From Acridotheres tristis (lineage: Eukaryota; Chordata; Aves; Passeriformes; Sturnidae), in contig CM072896.1 in assembly GCA_037013685.1 (NCBI GenBank), forward strand, positions 10,977,444-11,041,443: a DNA stretch of 64,000 nt, given 5' to 3'. The translations under genes and the position numbers were made by a program. Below, in pieces: positions 28,965-42,500 of this stretch (within the stretch, counting starts at the first letter, position 1; each line of letters starts with the position of its first letter). The notes under the pieces are model-generated. The model saw only the letters and a program-made list of their open reading frames with translations. It was not told the DNA's origin and ran no database searches.

Positions 28965-30675
28965 GGCCTAACCTCTGAACAAAAGGTGTGTGCTTTTAGA
29001 TACCCATAGGTGAAAGTGTTGACCTAATTCTGTTGCCAGATCTTATAGACAAGATTATTGCACAAAAATACATTTGAAAATACGTTTGCATGAGTTGCAG
29101 CTCGGTGCCCAAGTGGTCAAAATGAATGCAAAAACAGATACACTAATTTTCTTAACCTCTTAATCTTGGTGTGTGTATAAAATTTGTATATAGGAGTTTT
29201 TTAAATGTTCTTCAGACTGTTTGTGGCTGTCAGGTATTAGAGCTTCATAACTAGCACAACGTGTTTCTTTCTTCTATTTTTGCTGTTTGTTCTTTTTTGA
29301 TACTTGTTTTTCAAGTCGTGGGAGAAGATAGGCTTTTTAAAATTAAAATCCAGCCTGTTTATTTTTAATAGAAGAGTCAGATAAAGAATAATAGAAAATT
29401 TCCAGCACAGATGGAAATTATGTATGACTGTAGGTTACAGTGCATGTGAAGACTGTATGGCTCTGAAAGAGGCAGTTCTAGTTTTGTATGTTAGCACTGA
29501 CTGTAAACTAACATTTATAGGATATAGCAACTTAAATCATCAAGAATTTTCACTTTTGTGGGAACATTGACATTTTGAACACAAAATAGACCAACCATTT
29601 CCTGAATGTTTATGGTTATGTGTAAGACAATCAAACTCTGCTTGGATTTTTCAGCAGTGCCTCAGTAGTACATTTTAATATCCATATTAGGGTTGGGAAC
29701 AGAATTTAAAAATTAATCTGTGGACATTTAATGTTTATTATCTTGGGTTTTAAAAATCTGGATAAATTATTTGGATTATTAAAACCTCTGATTTAATGAA
29801 AATGAGGTGGAGCACATGAGTGCTATTGTTTGCAGTGCTGAACAATTCCTGTGAATCATTATACTCTTCTTTCTGTGAGGTCATTGAGTCTAGTCATTGC
29901 AGAGATGTACTTTGGAAGGGTCTGCTTGACACAGGTTTTACATATCCTACTTTTAAATTTGATTTTCTTTTCTCCTGTTTTTTACCAGAATTGTTTCCAA
30001 GCTAGTCTTTTTTTTAACATCAGGTATACTGTGTTTTGTGAAAATAGTTTATCTGACTTTGCTTACAATGGACAGTAAGGGCTTTGTGGATTTTCTGTGC
30101 TAGAGGGTCCTATATGGCTTTATATGCTTATATATAATTCAAGCTGACAAACTGTAACTGAGAAATGTGAGATTCCTGTATTTTTAATTACAAAGTAAGT
30201 ATATTTATGACAGCTGAAGAATTGATTGACAGTTTGACTGTTAGGATGGTGCTCTTCTGAAATGGTTGTGTGTCTGGAAGGCGCAGGTAGCCATTGTGGT
30301 CTTGGACTACAGTTGATTTTGGGAGATTGACAGAGTGAGGGCTTACATGAATGTTCAATTTTTTGAAGGAATTCTTATAAAACACTTTGTTGTAAAGGTA
30401 ATATATTTTCCATACTATGAAATTATGTATTTCTGAACTAGGTTTTAATACTCTGCTTCCAGACGTGTTAGAGTATAGAGGGATTCTGGTAAGTGTTGGC
30501 TTTTCATGGGAATAGAAGTTAACCTCCTGGTTCAAAACAAAGAGAATCACTGAGTTCTGTATTTGGACTGAGATCTCATGTTTGAATAATGCACCAGCAC
30601 AGAAACTATGTGCTGTATATGTTGTGTATATTCCAGAAAGGAAGCAAATAAAAGCTCTTTGAAAAATATGATTGT
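28965..30675 (+). other. TRPC1: TRPC1 3' untranslated region (approximate end)
   Basis: About 1.7 kb of AT-rich noncoding sequence after the stop, ended by a good AATAAA at 30647 with T/GT-rich sequence after it. The extent is inferred from the poly(A) signal. Confidence 0.65.
30647..30652 (+). terminator. TRPC1: TRPC1 poly(A) signal
   Basis: AATAAA (AAATAAAAG context), followed within 40 nt by a TGTATTAATATTTGTC stretch that could serve as the downstream element. This is the strongest candidate after the stop. Confidence 0.65.
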
Positions 30676-30679
30676 ATTA

Positions 30680-33020
30680 ATATTTGTCATATTGCAAACA
30701 CATTATATCAGTTATCTGAACAGTTATCAGTAGATCAGTTATACTGAAAGTACTTTCATTGTCATGTTGAGGTAATAGCTTTAAGGAAGGTAGCTGGTGT
30801 TAATGTGTTCCTGCCTTTTTCTTTCTGCACCCAGCCTGTTGGGTTCATTGAAATGGCTTCATGCAGTGCCATGAAGTGATGCTGGTTGCCAGCTGGGTTG
30901 GATCCTAGATGCACCATCAGTTGTTTGGCACTGGGATGGTTAGTTCTGGGAACCTGGGGGTGTTGACAGTATGAATGAAGGAGCTAATGGAGCTATTTCT
31001 GAGTGCTTTTCATACACTGAGCAGAGTCCATCAGAGCTAGCTTGGTCAGTGTCCTGTGGCACCGTGTTCTACTACAGTTAGATGGCCTTAGGAAGAATTA
31101 TTGCACTTCAAGGCTTTGGGGGTTTTGGGAGTTCCAGAGTTTTTACTTGCCACTGAAATACAAACCTGCAGAATGAGAGAAAAAGTTTCTCTGCCACACC
31201 TCAGATTTATGACACTATACATCTTTGTTTTATTTGAAAGCTGCTGTGCTCTTCTGATCTATGTGGCTACTAATCAGTACTAAGTGCTCTGTACTCAGTT
31301 TAGATTTTTCTAGTTCACATGTGTTAAACATGATATTGCTTTCTCATTTAGCAGTTTAATACTGGCTATTCCAAGATCTCCCTTTTGCACACTCCCAGAG
31401 TAGTTCTAGGCAGGGACAGAAATAAAATTTTACTTATTAAAAAAAATTTGGAGAACCTGGAGTTTACTTGGCTAGAGAATTCAGCGTTTCCTTTTACAAA
31501 TTTTTCTGCTAGTCATGAAAGGACTAAGTAGAGTTTTTGAGATAACTGGAAAAGATTTTTCTTCCATTTCATATTAATGTTGGCTTTGTTAAGAGCTACC
31601 TTTGCCTTGATAAATGAAAAATGGAGATGAACATTTTCACAGCTACATTTGGAGCAGGAAGGTTAAAATCACTGATAACTGAAAGTCAGCTTACTTTATG
31701 TTCTTGTTGAACTATGGTCTTGTTATTTACGTAGAAATTATGTCAGAAATCATGATTAGATAATTTTGGTTGTTTGTTTGCAAGTTGGACTTCAAATGTT
31801 TGGAGTTTACAGTCACTACGAACTGAGTTTTAAAACCTGTCACAGTTGTTACCTGTGTTTTGTAACCAACTCTTACTTGAGAAAACCAGCACTGCTCCGT
31901 GTTCCTGTTCCCTGTTTCAGGCCTACTGCTACCAGTGCAGTCATTTGGGAAAGGAACTGGTGTAAAAGGGAATGTTGAGAAGAGCAGGCAGGAGCTCTCC
32001 CTACCTTCCATTTGGCAGACTATGAGTAAGCTGCCAGACCTTTCTTGCCTCACTGAAAAAAGCTGCATGACAGATGGGCATGTCATCATAAATAAAAATA
32101 GATTGTTGTAGTTCAAGACAGCTCCGAGCATGATTTCCATATTGCTTTTCCCCAGGCTGCTGCCAAGAAATGCAGAGAGCACTGTACATAAAATCCCTTA
32201 GTCTGCATAGGAATTAATGCTGGAATATTAAAATTCTGATTTTAAAGTTTTAAAATTACAAAACTACATCTGCTTTGCAAACAAATGTTGCTGTTGGCTC
32301 CACAGAGAAATGCTGTTTGGTTTGGTCAGTCGGGCAATGCAATCTTTGAAGTATGGCTGCAGCACGGAGCTGTTGGATGTGAGCTGCCAGCACAGCTTCT
32401 TTGTATCTCTGCCCCCCTTTGCTCCTTTTGTCCCCAGCCCAGCTGCCCATGAAGTCTTTGGAAGAGAGGCTGCTGTGCTGCTGAGTTGCACTGTGGCAAT
32501 GCCTCTGGGTATTACATGTGAGAATTCATCAATGAAGAGAATGGTAATCTGCATTCCCCTGCTGGAATAAGCAATGGGTACTTCCAGTAGGGACTGTGTA
32601 TTTCATTGGTTTCCTGCCCATGGTCACAGATTATCCAATGAACTCTGGTCAGGTATTTATATACAAGGAAAACAAATACTTAAAGTGATCTTAGATTCTA
32701 CTCACCTTAACACCACTAAATTAATTCCTACCTTCCTCTGCCTTATTACCTTACAGAACTTACTAGTGACATTTACTAAGTAGGTAGTTATCAGTGGAGA
32801 AAAGTGTGGTGCTGTTTTACAGCAGTTTAATTCTTTGAAGAGTTGCTGTTCAGATCAATGATTCACTGACTTCCATGCTAGGAAAATCAGACCCTTAATC
32901 AGCAAGGAAGTGTAGTGTCAGTTACAATGTGCACTGCCCAAACCATCAAAAGCATGAAATGATCAAAAACCAGTTTCTATATTCAGCTGTCCCACTTTAT
33001 AAATAATGAATAACTAGTTG
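30680..33020. other. Intergenic gap between convergent TRPC1 and PCOLCE2
   Basis: About 2.3 kb separates the two poly(A) signals. No exon, RNA gene or named repeat seen. Short open frames near 31.7-32.6 kb on both strands lack any familiar motif or splice logic. Confidence 0.7.
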
Positions 33021-33044
33021 GTGTATGATTTAATCTTAAAATAT

Positions 33045-33050
33045 TTTATT
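33045..33050 (-). terminator. PCOLCE2: PCOLCE2 poly(A) signal
   Basis: TTTATT on the + strand, AATAAA on the - strand, about 390 nt after the stop. I see no earlier hexamer. Confidence 0.6.
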
Positions 33051-33438
33051 AAGCACTGATAATAATGCAGAAATCCATGTAATAAAACAACTTTAGAGAA
33101 AAAGCTAAGTTAAACTGAGTTGCTATAAATATTGCACTTAGAATTCTTATTTTACGTACAAAACTCCTTTAAAAATTGGACAGTTATAAATTAACATCTT
33201 CCAGGTAATTGGAATTTGTATGTTTGAGATCAGATAGCTGTGCTGCAAATCTTCAGCTTTCAGCCTTAGGAGGATCTGTTCTAATCTTGTACAAGTAAAG
33301 GATTTCACTTTGTGCCAGTGTGCTGATGTGGACAGGAGGGAAGGAAGGGTCGTGCTGCTGGCAGTCAGTTGCATTTCCATGACTTATGCTAAGTTAAAAT
33401 GGTTTCTCAAGACAGATGATAGAATGCAGCTGCAGAGT
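33045..33438 (-). other. PCOLCE2: PCOLCE2 3' untranslated region (approximate end)
   Basis: Noncoding sequence after the PCOLCE2 stop, ended by the first AATAAA read on the - strand. The short length is inferred from that signal. Confidence 0.55.
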
Positions 33439-33575
33439 TCAATTTTGACATGTTTTGTTTTTCAAGGCATTTAGGATCTTTGAGTTCTTAGTCTTAAAGC
33501 TCATGACAAAGCTGTTGGGAAAGATTTTGCCTCTACCATCTTCTTCTACCTGGCCCATGATGATGTAGTTTAAAC
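33439..33575 (-). CDS. PCOLCE2: PCOLCE2 exon 9: C-terminus and stop
   Basis: Acceptor TTTCTAG ends at 33576. It reads [20 protein letters not shown] and on to the end LKNKTCQN, with TGA at 33441-33439. The terminal NTR cysteine is followed by two extra residues relative to the usual KNKQC end. Confidence 0.95.
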
Positions 33576-36500
33576 CTAGAAAGGAAAGAATGAGATTACA
33601 AGACAGAAATCTGGGACATCATTTGGTTAAGTACAGTTCTTTACCAGTGGTTTCTGTTAATTTCATTGTTTGTTACCAATGCCTTGCAACAGTTTGTTAC
33701 CAATGCCTTGCAACATTTTTTCCTTCCTACCTGCAACATTTACTCCCTTACCCATCTTTGCCATGCATGTTACACAGAGAACTACAGTTATGTAAAAATC
33801 AAGTAGATACACAGCTAAGTGTCTACCACATAATTGAATATATAGGGGATAGTCTTTAAATGTAGACTGTCAAGTGAATCTGAGGGGCACTAGAAGTGCC
33901 TATCAACACTGGATAGCCTAACCACTGTCACCCAGAGTGGAATATGTCTCATTATTTTTGAGTATTTTCACATTTGTTCAGCTAGTAGGTTAATGCCCTT
34001 AAGTGGTAATGCACTTAAATCTTTTCATTCCCTTTCCCTCCCCAGAGATGTAAATATTTTCTAGATATGTACAGAAGCATTCAGGCAAGGTGGACTTAAT
34101 GAGAAGTAAGACCTGGCTTTGGACAATTCAATTGGATCTGTGTATTTTTATGCCCTAGAAGGGTTGGAGACTTGCAACGTCTTGGGCTGGAAGGAATGGT
34201 ATCACAGGGATATGAACAGAAAAGTTCAGATATTAAATAATGGCTTTTAAATAATTAATTGAGATTTAGGATGAGAAACAGAAGTGTGTGGTTTGGAGCC
34301 AGAAGTCTGCCTACAAGGAGACAGTTTGTTCCACCAAGGACATGATTACGTCTCCCACTGTGTAGTTTTCAGATGACTAAAGGCAAAAGCTAATTTCCCA
34401 TCCTGATTTTTCACTTTGTTACTGCCCACTTTGAGTTAATATGCTTAAGCACTGGTAGTATCTGCAATGATATCAGGGGTTTTTTGATGTTTATTAAATT
34501 ATTTTGACTGTTTCCTGCTATGGCTCTGTTTATGTTCTCATGTTCTACCTGTTTATTGATGAAGCAGAGCTAAAAACAATTTCATTTTTTACTTAGTTAC
34601 TTCAATTAAAAATACTCCCAGTACTTCTTTTAACACCTTTACCCAATTAATTGGAATTTATGTTAGTTGTTCTCTGTATAATACTATTTAAGGTAGCTTT
34701 TAGCAGTACTGGCTGTTTGCAGATATAAAGTGGGCCTAATGCTGTATTTCTGTAAAGCTGTAAATACATTCAGGAGATGCACAACAGTGGAACGTGTTGA
34801 TTTCTGCCATTTCCTGTGAGATACTCCTCTTCTGGGTTTAGCAGGCTGTTGTCTTTCCCTTCTAAACAGCTGTGTATAAAAACTAGCTCCAAAATACATA
34901 TACGTCAACACAAAATCTATCTCAGCTTCATCTGAGAGACTCAGATCAAATTTTATCTTGCATCACGTAACTTCTAAAGAAAAAAAGCTTTTCAAACTCC
35001 TGTGATCTACGTGAGCCTATTCCTTTTCCATTAAAACAGAAAAATGCAATAAACCTTGGATTACTGGTTATTTTAAATTGATTGCAATACTAACTGCTGA
35101 TTATAGAAAAAAAATGGTAATTTTATTGATTTTTGTGGCCATATTTCAAATAGTAGCTTTTATAATGGTTATCTTTTATAAACACATAAAGCAGTTATTA
35201 CTGTGTACTTACCTCTCCTGATGAGAGGACACTGCTTACACATAACAAGAATCTTGGCACTCATATTCTTGCCAGCTTGTTGGATTGCTAAATTTCCCTC
35301 CTTATATACATTAATGATGGATATTGTTGCATGCAGACTGCCAGCCCGTGTTACTGCTGTGATTACAGTTCCAGTTATTACTAGAAGAAAAGACATTTGA
35401 TATATTTGTTACATTTTTATTATTATAAGACATAAATTTTGAGGCATCATAAAAATTAAGTATATTGTTTCCTAATAAAGAAATAAGCAGTGCTGGGAAC
35501 ACTTACTAAAAATATGAGTATCACTGCTAGTAACTAACTCACTACTGTCAAATTTTGGTGGCACCAAATATGAAATTGTTCTACAAAGTGTCAGTCTTGT
35601 GCAAGCCCAATTCTCTCATTTCAATTAAACAGTACAATTTGATATTACATTTAATGAGTCATTTTCAAATAATGGAGAAAAGCCATTTTTCTAGCCAAAA
35701 TCTGAATTCCCAGCTCTCTGACATTCCCAGGTGAGTAGCAGGGAATAGTTAATGCCCTAAGAACTAGATTTTGATCTGAGGCCTGATACAAACTTGTTTA
35801 TTTCAGCTGAATGTAGTTACAGATTTGACCACTGGATCTCCCAAAGACCTCTCAGTATGAAAACCAAGATACATTTTTTCCCTAGGATGACTAAATTAAC
35901 TGGTAAACTAATCTTTATTTATCAAAAAGAAATGGTAATTGGTATTAACAATTTGGTTTCTTCTCAAGTCATCTTTTAAAATCAGATAACCTACCCTAGG
36001 ATAAATTCGATCTTCAATTATCAAGTATGTACAGACAGATTTATTTTACAAAACTGCATAATCCACATTTTGGGAGTTTGTAAATTTTTACATTATCTTC
36101 CTTCAAGATTTTAATTAAATGGAATGTTCCAGTTCAATCAAGAGAGAACTGTGGATGTTAAAGGTCTGGGTATTGGAGCTATATTTCTAGAAACAATAAA
36201 ATGAAATGATGAAAGAGAAATAGTTGTAATTTTCTAAAATTATAAAGTCTGCAAATAAAATTAGAATAAATCATATTCTATTAACAACAGACTTCCTATT
36301 CTTACCTTATATGCTTGCATTCACAGTAGCATATAAACTATTTTTACTCTCACTCCTGTCACGGAAAAGACTGAAAAATGTCAAGTATTTTACAGAAGAC
36401 TGGAGAGAAGAATGTGATTTATTACTGTGCTGCTAGAGATAAAAAAACTAGCTTTATATAGTATCATTTACCATGAGGCTCAAAAGCTGAGGTGTGGTCA

Positions 36501-39500
36501 GTAAGAGGAGACCATTTATGGTTTGGGAGTTTTCCCTGGTGTTTTGTGTTGGACCAGCCTGTGGTGCCAGCAGACTGAAAGAAGTCAGGGGTGGAGGGGC
36601 TGCCCTGTGTCCACCCTGCCTCAGCCCTCCATGGCTGCTTGGGCACCATCAGGCAAAGCTGCCTTCAGATCCCTCAGATTTCCTCAAATATCATGGGATT
36701 AGCAATGCAGGAAGAGAAAGTCAGCTTAAAATGAAAAAAAGGGTGGTGGCAGGGAGTTTTCCCATCAAATTGCCAAGCATGTTATAGAGGATTAAAAAAA
36801 GATTGCAGTATTAATATGGGAAAATATCCTGACACATAACTGAATAGATCAGCAGTGACAATGCCATGCTAATACACAGCAGACACCGTTTTTCCTGATT
36901 CATTTATGTCTGTGTACAGATAGTAGTGCTTGGAAGCTTCTATCCCTTCTAATTTCTTTCCAAAGCATTTTGGAAGTCTGTACACTGTACTGTGGAACAG
37001 TCAGCAAGTGCAGCGTGACATGTATTGGCTGGTTACAGAATACAGAGGTGACAATACAGTAACTGAACTGATGAATCCTGGAGTTGTTTTACACTGTCAT
37101 TTGCTTCTCAGATTGAGAAGGTATGTTTGTCTCAGATAGCTGTGCTGTGTCTATTTCAGAATATCTCCAAGAATGTACAGAGTGAATCACAGATACTAAT
37201 GTCAGATACATACATAAGGTGGTATAAAATTTTAGCCTAATGGTAACTCAGAACCACATCTGGGAAAATTTCCTTGAGTCTAAAAACACAGTAGAGAATG
37301 AATAATTAAAAAGAAACTTTGCTTCCTTACCGAAGTTGCTTGAACAATAATTGCTTTCCAGAGTCCCACTCCTTTTACACTTCTGCTGGCACAGGGCAAC
37401 TGTAGGTTTCACAACTTTTTGAAGACCAAAAAGGAAATTGAAATTGAAATGAAGCATTTGATACAAATTAAAAGCACTATGTTCAAAAAAAGACAAGAAA
37501 GATGAATAATCCTGATGTATGCATGAACTAGACCTGGCATTTCAGGGGATGAGCACCACAGTAACAATATTCCTTCTCTCTCACCTCCAGTCATTGTCTT
37601 TTCAGGTGTCTCAACTCTGTCTGTTCTAGTGGCCTGAGAGAATGGGATGTTACTCAAGATTTGTGTGGCATCATAAATCTGTGACTGCTGTTGCCATACA
37701 GCCCTAGGAGAACACCTAAAGTGCCACAGTATGATATTACAGTAACACTTCCGAGGGAGGGGGTGCCCTTTTATTGGAAGTTACTGCACTGTGATGAAAG
37801 GGATCAGAGTTCAGACTCCTGACCGTTTTTTCCCAAATTTTTCACATACCTTCATATCAGGCAGTGTTGCAGTTTTTCTTCATGACATTTTGAAATACAA
37901 TGTTTGAGGTATGTATTTAACATTAGGGATTGACATTTCCTTTCTGAAATTGAATGTTTTGTTTATGAACAACTGCATATAATTGGCATTTTTTTCCTAC
38001 TTGGGTGGATGTTCATAGTCTCTGTACATCATTCCATGTAACATATTGGGATGCAGTACTTTAAGGTTTTTATGTCACTTTCAGATTTGTTTGGAATTAG
38101 TCAGTGACATAGGTATTGAAAACATGGAGGTGACACTGACAGATTTTACAAAACCCTACAGATCCCTACATAGCATTAATTTCCAAGAAAAACTAACTTA
38201 GTTATGACAAGTATCTTTGCAGTTTTTACTTTAGAATGGAGCATTTTGCACAAGTTTTATTCGGCCTATATTTTTTGGAAAATAACTTCTGACTAACTTT
38301 CAGTCAGTAATTTATGCTTTTCTACTTGTCATTCTTTTTAATTGAATAATTTTCTAATTTTCTAAGAATGAACTAAATGATATTAAAATACTTTGTCTTT
38401 GGTGCAATTGCCATGACTGTTAGATCTGCACTGCTCATTGTTTTGCCTTTCAAATCCAAAGTTTAAAGGTTAGGCTTCACAGTTTTTTATTTAATTTGGG
38501 CTGGTTTGTTCCCTTTTTTGCCTCCAGTCCTCTTGGTATTTGAGTCTTCAGAAAGTTAAATGCCTCTCACAAGAGAAAGTATTTTAAAGAACAAGTTACT
38601 ATGTCAATGGTACAAGTCTGGCGAGTGCTTCCTATCTGAATGCTACACACAGCACAACAAAATTTAAGAATTTAATGTTCTTTGAGTGTTTCAAGCTAGT
38701 GCCCATAGTAGGAGGTTAGGAAATCCAGCACACAGATGAGTCCCAGGTGCATGCCAGCATGGTAGCTGCCAAAAATTTACTGAGGAGCTCTGATTTTTCT
38801 AAATTTAAAACTGGGATTATGTGTTACAAAATAGTCTTGTCTGGTTCTTTTAGGGCACTTTCTTCTTTTTTTTTTTTTTTAGTTTAATAAATTTTGGTTG
38901 GTGACCAACTTTGCTATGAATTGTGAGCAGAGGCTGTCTATTGTTTGTAAGGTACTTTAGCAAAACATGAACTGGACAAGAACTGAAAGAAAAGTTTAGT
39001 TGCCTACCACTTTACATGTAGGCACACTGACAGATAAATGCATGACTTTATCCAATGATATAAGGAAGTCAAATACCTCACTACAGGTATTGGATTAATC
39101 TTCATTACTTTTACAAAGGTATTTATAACATTTATTTATTTCTACAGGTACTAATATTTTTATGTTACATAAAAACTGACATTAATTCTTGAAAGAGCCT
39201 ACTAAAGTTTAGTATTTTATTCACACCTGGAGTTCTGTGCAAGTTTAAACAGATCTGATTTGCAAGATAATAAAATGAGTCTCTTTGAACTGGACACTTC
39301 TGAATGCAAATGACTGCTCAGAAATGTAACTGAACTGTAGAGGTTTGGTTTGCTTTGGTTTGTTTTGAAGATCAGAAATGCCTACACTGTGCAAAACTGT
39401 TCACACCTTGAAAGGACTTTTTATTTCTGTCTGCTTGACAAGTCCTTTTGAACACTTTGCCTCTGTTGTCCTCTCTCAGATCAATCTGCATGTTTTTATT

Positions 39501-42500
39501 TTCTAGCACTGATGCTGTCGTGAAAATTGATTTAGAGTTAATTGGTAAAGTTCACCTCTCTTGCCTGTGTAAAACCCTGAACAGGGTTATTGGCAGCCTG
39601 GGTTACTTGAGACCAAGTGTTTGAACCAACAATGTCATTAACAAGTGCTTTAGAGTGAAGAAGAGCTGAATTATTTATTGTTAGAGTCATATCAGAATGA
39701 TTTACAGGTCACTATGATTTCATTTTTTTAATGTTTATTTTCATCTCTTTTAAATACCTTCATTAGCAGTACTAAACCACCACAGCTTCTTGGTTTCCTG
39801 CAGACTGCTGTCCCGATTTTTGATGTGTTTTAAAGTACAAATCAGGGTATGTCTTGCAAAAACATCATAAATAATTTGGTTTTCTGCTATAATTGTATCT
39901 GAAATGCCTCACATTCAGGTTATAGCAATTCTAAGAATTTATCCCTTCAAGATCTCAGTAATGAGGAATTTTTGGCAACACCTTCAGAGAAATCCAGTTC
40001 TGATCTTTCATAAATGCTGTCTAGTCTCAAATATAAAAGGAGACTTATTTTTAGTGAGATGTATTTCTCTATAAGTTCCAATCCCTGAATATTTTCAAAT
40101 AAAAATTATTCTAGGAGAGTGTCATACTGACAGGGTGTTGATAGCACCTGAAGAGGGCTCAGGTGGCTTCCATACCAATTTTGCTTGATCTTAATAACTA
40201 CATGAAGAAAAATACAGTAAGATTTTTACATATGAACTTGTATAGAAGAAAGAGTTCCTTTAAATAAAACTATTTCCCGAAATATTCAGAACTTTTTATT
40301 GAAAAGAAAGTAGCTTAATCCATTCTTCTATGGAATGTGCTATTTAATTGTCCAAAACTGAAAAGAGACAGGAAAATTCTCTCAGGTGGAGTAAGTTACT
40401 TTTACACTAAAGTCTTGCCTGGAGAGATTTCCTTTAATAATGTTAAGTGGATTCTCCTTTGAGTATATTCTGGTACTCCCCTGAGTATATTAATTAATTC
40501 CTTCAACACTTAAAATACTAACAAACCATAAAACTTGAATTTTTAATATTTCTATTTTGTATTTCTGTAACTCTTTCCTTGTCCTGGAATAATTTTTATA
40601 GGAAATGAAATAAAGCCAGTAAGACTTACTTGAGGTAGCAGGGACTGTTGTGGTTGTAGGCAGAGCTGTAGTTGTGGGTAACTTTTTTGGTCTAAATTTA
40701 TAATGGCCAATAAAACCATCAGCTGTTAAGCTTAAATCAGATAAAAACTGAACGAGCAACTCATTTTTCTCAGACAGAATAGGCCTAAAATATAAAACCA
40801 AAATAAAATATTTCCATTATTTTGCATGTCAAAGCCAAAAAGCATTAATAACATTCTTTAAAAAAACAAACCCAAAACTCCAGACCAATCCTGAAAAATA
40901 CATGTTTTTTGTCTGGCATGTCACACACTGGTGTTTTGAGGGTGAAACTCATTTCCATTAATCACCTAAAACTCTGATTCCTGAAGTTTATGTCAATATG
41001 AGTATTGTTAAATTCTTCTGTGTGACTTCATTGCAGACTTCACTTCCATGAAATGGAAGGAGTCTGATTAGCAAAGTGGGAAAATACATTGAAGAAATCC
41101 TCAGTACACAAGGGAAGTAAGTAAATGGGAGTTTTAAAATTTTGGTATTGTTTAATGAAAAAAATATTGCACAATTGGAAGGGCTCTGAAAATTCATGAA
41201 GTATTGGATTCTGCAGCTCTTCAACAAACCCACCAAAAATAAAATGTTTTGGGTTGTTATTTCTGTGAGCTCACTTTTTGTCAATGATTGGATATTGATT
41301 ACCCAGGACTTCCTCAAAATACTTAATGAGGTCTTTGAAGTAAAAACTTGTCATTGCTTCTCATTTTTTTGGCAGATTATCAGAAATCAGTTTACTCTGA
41401 GGGCCAGGTCTGACATAATCACAAGTAAGGGGCTGGTTAACTGGAATTCTCTGGATTTACAGCTGCCATGGGGGTTTGCCCAGATTAGACTTTCCTTGCT
41501 GCAGTATTGACATAGCCTGTGGACATAGGAGGGCACTGATTATCAGCTGCCAAGAGCTTTGTTCTGCTTCCTGAACACCAGGACTACAAGGCCAAATGTG
41601 AAAAATCTGACCCAGGCTGTGTATCTTGTCTTTTTAAAAAGAGCCCAGAGGAAAATGAGTCAGATGAAGTGAAGAATGAGCCAAGGGGCTAGAGAGCTCA
41701 GCTGGATCCTTGTACTTCAGTATCTCTAATCAAAACATCCATATTACTTTAATGTTCAGCTACCATTACTATTGGTGCTACACCAGTATCAGCAGCATTG
41801 GGATTGGCACTAGTGGTGTTACACAGTGGTCTCATGAGGCTTGTGGGACAGGAGAGAACACAGATTGGAGCCAGAGTTAGTCATGGAGAGAGAGAGAAAA
41901 AAAAGAAAACCTAGAGACAAGGTAGTAAGCAATTTCTACATGTTTAGTTGGAGGTAGAAAACACCATGTTTAGTTTAAAAATTAAAATCTTTTAGAAGCC
42001 TTGGACAGAACTTAGCAAAATGACACATAGGGGTAGTGAAGTTCACAGCCAAAGGAGGTTACTTACGCTGGGGGACTGTCTCCACAGTATTTCCCAATTC
42101 TTTTTGCATCATTGATTTCCCCACCATTAAACACTGCAACGTAGTCATATCTGCAGTAGTTGTCTCTCTCCACATCAAACTTCTCAAACTTTAACTCTAT
42201 TAGCTAAAGGGAAAATGGAAAGAACTCATTAAGGTTTTGACATGCAGAATTTATTAATACTTCTTGTAGTAAGTGACATCTTCAAATTAAGTACTATTTA
42301 TTTTTTCTTTTGATAAAGGAAAATTCCTTAATCCACTCAATTGTAAAGTATTTTAATCCACATGACCTCTCCAACTAATAGTTCAGCATATGACTCTAAT
42401 AGTCTGTGAAATGTTTTCTTCTCAAATGTAGGCAAGTAATTTCTGAAAAATTATTTTTATGAGTGACTGTTAGTAGGTGTTAGGTGTTACAATGCTCTTA

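Noticed and set aside
31727..32570. Overlapping open frames of 60-150 codons between TRPC1 and PCOLCE2
   Set aside because: No conserved motif, start context or splice structure; such lengths are expected by chance on this scale.
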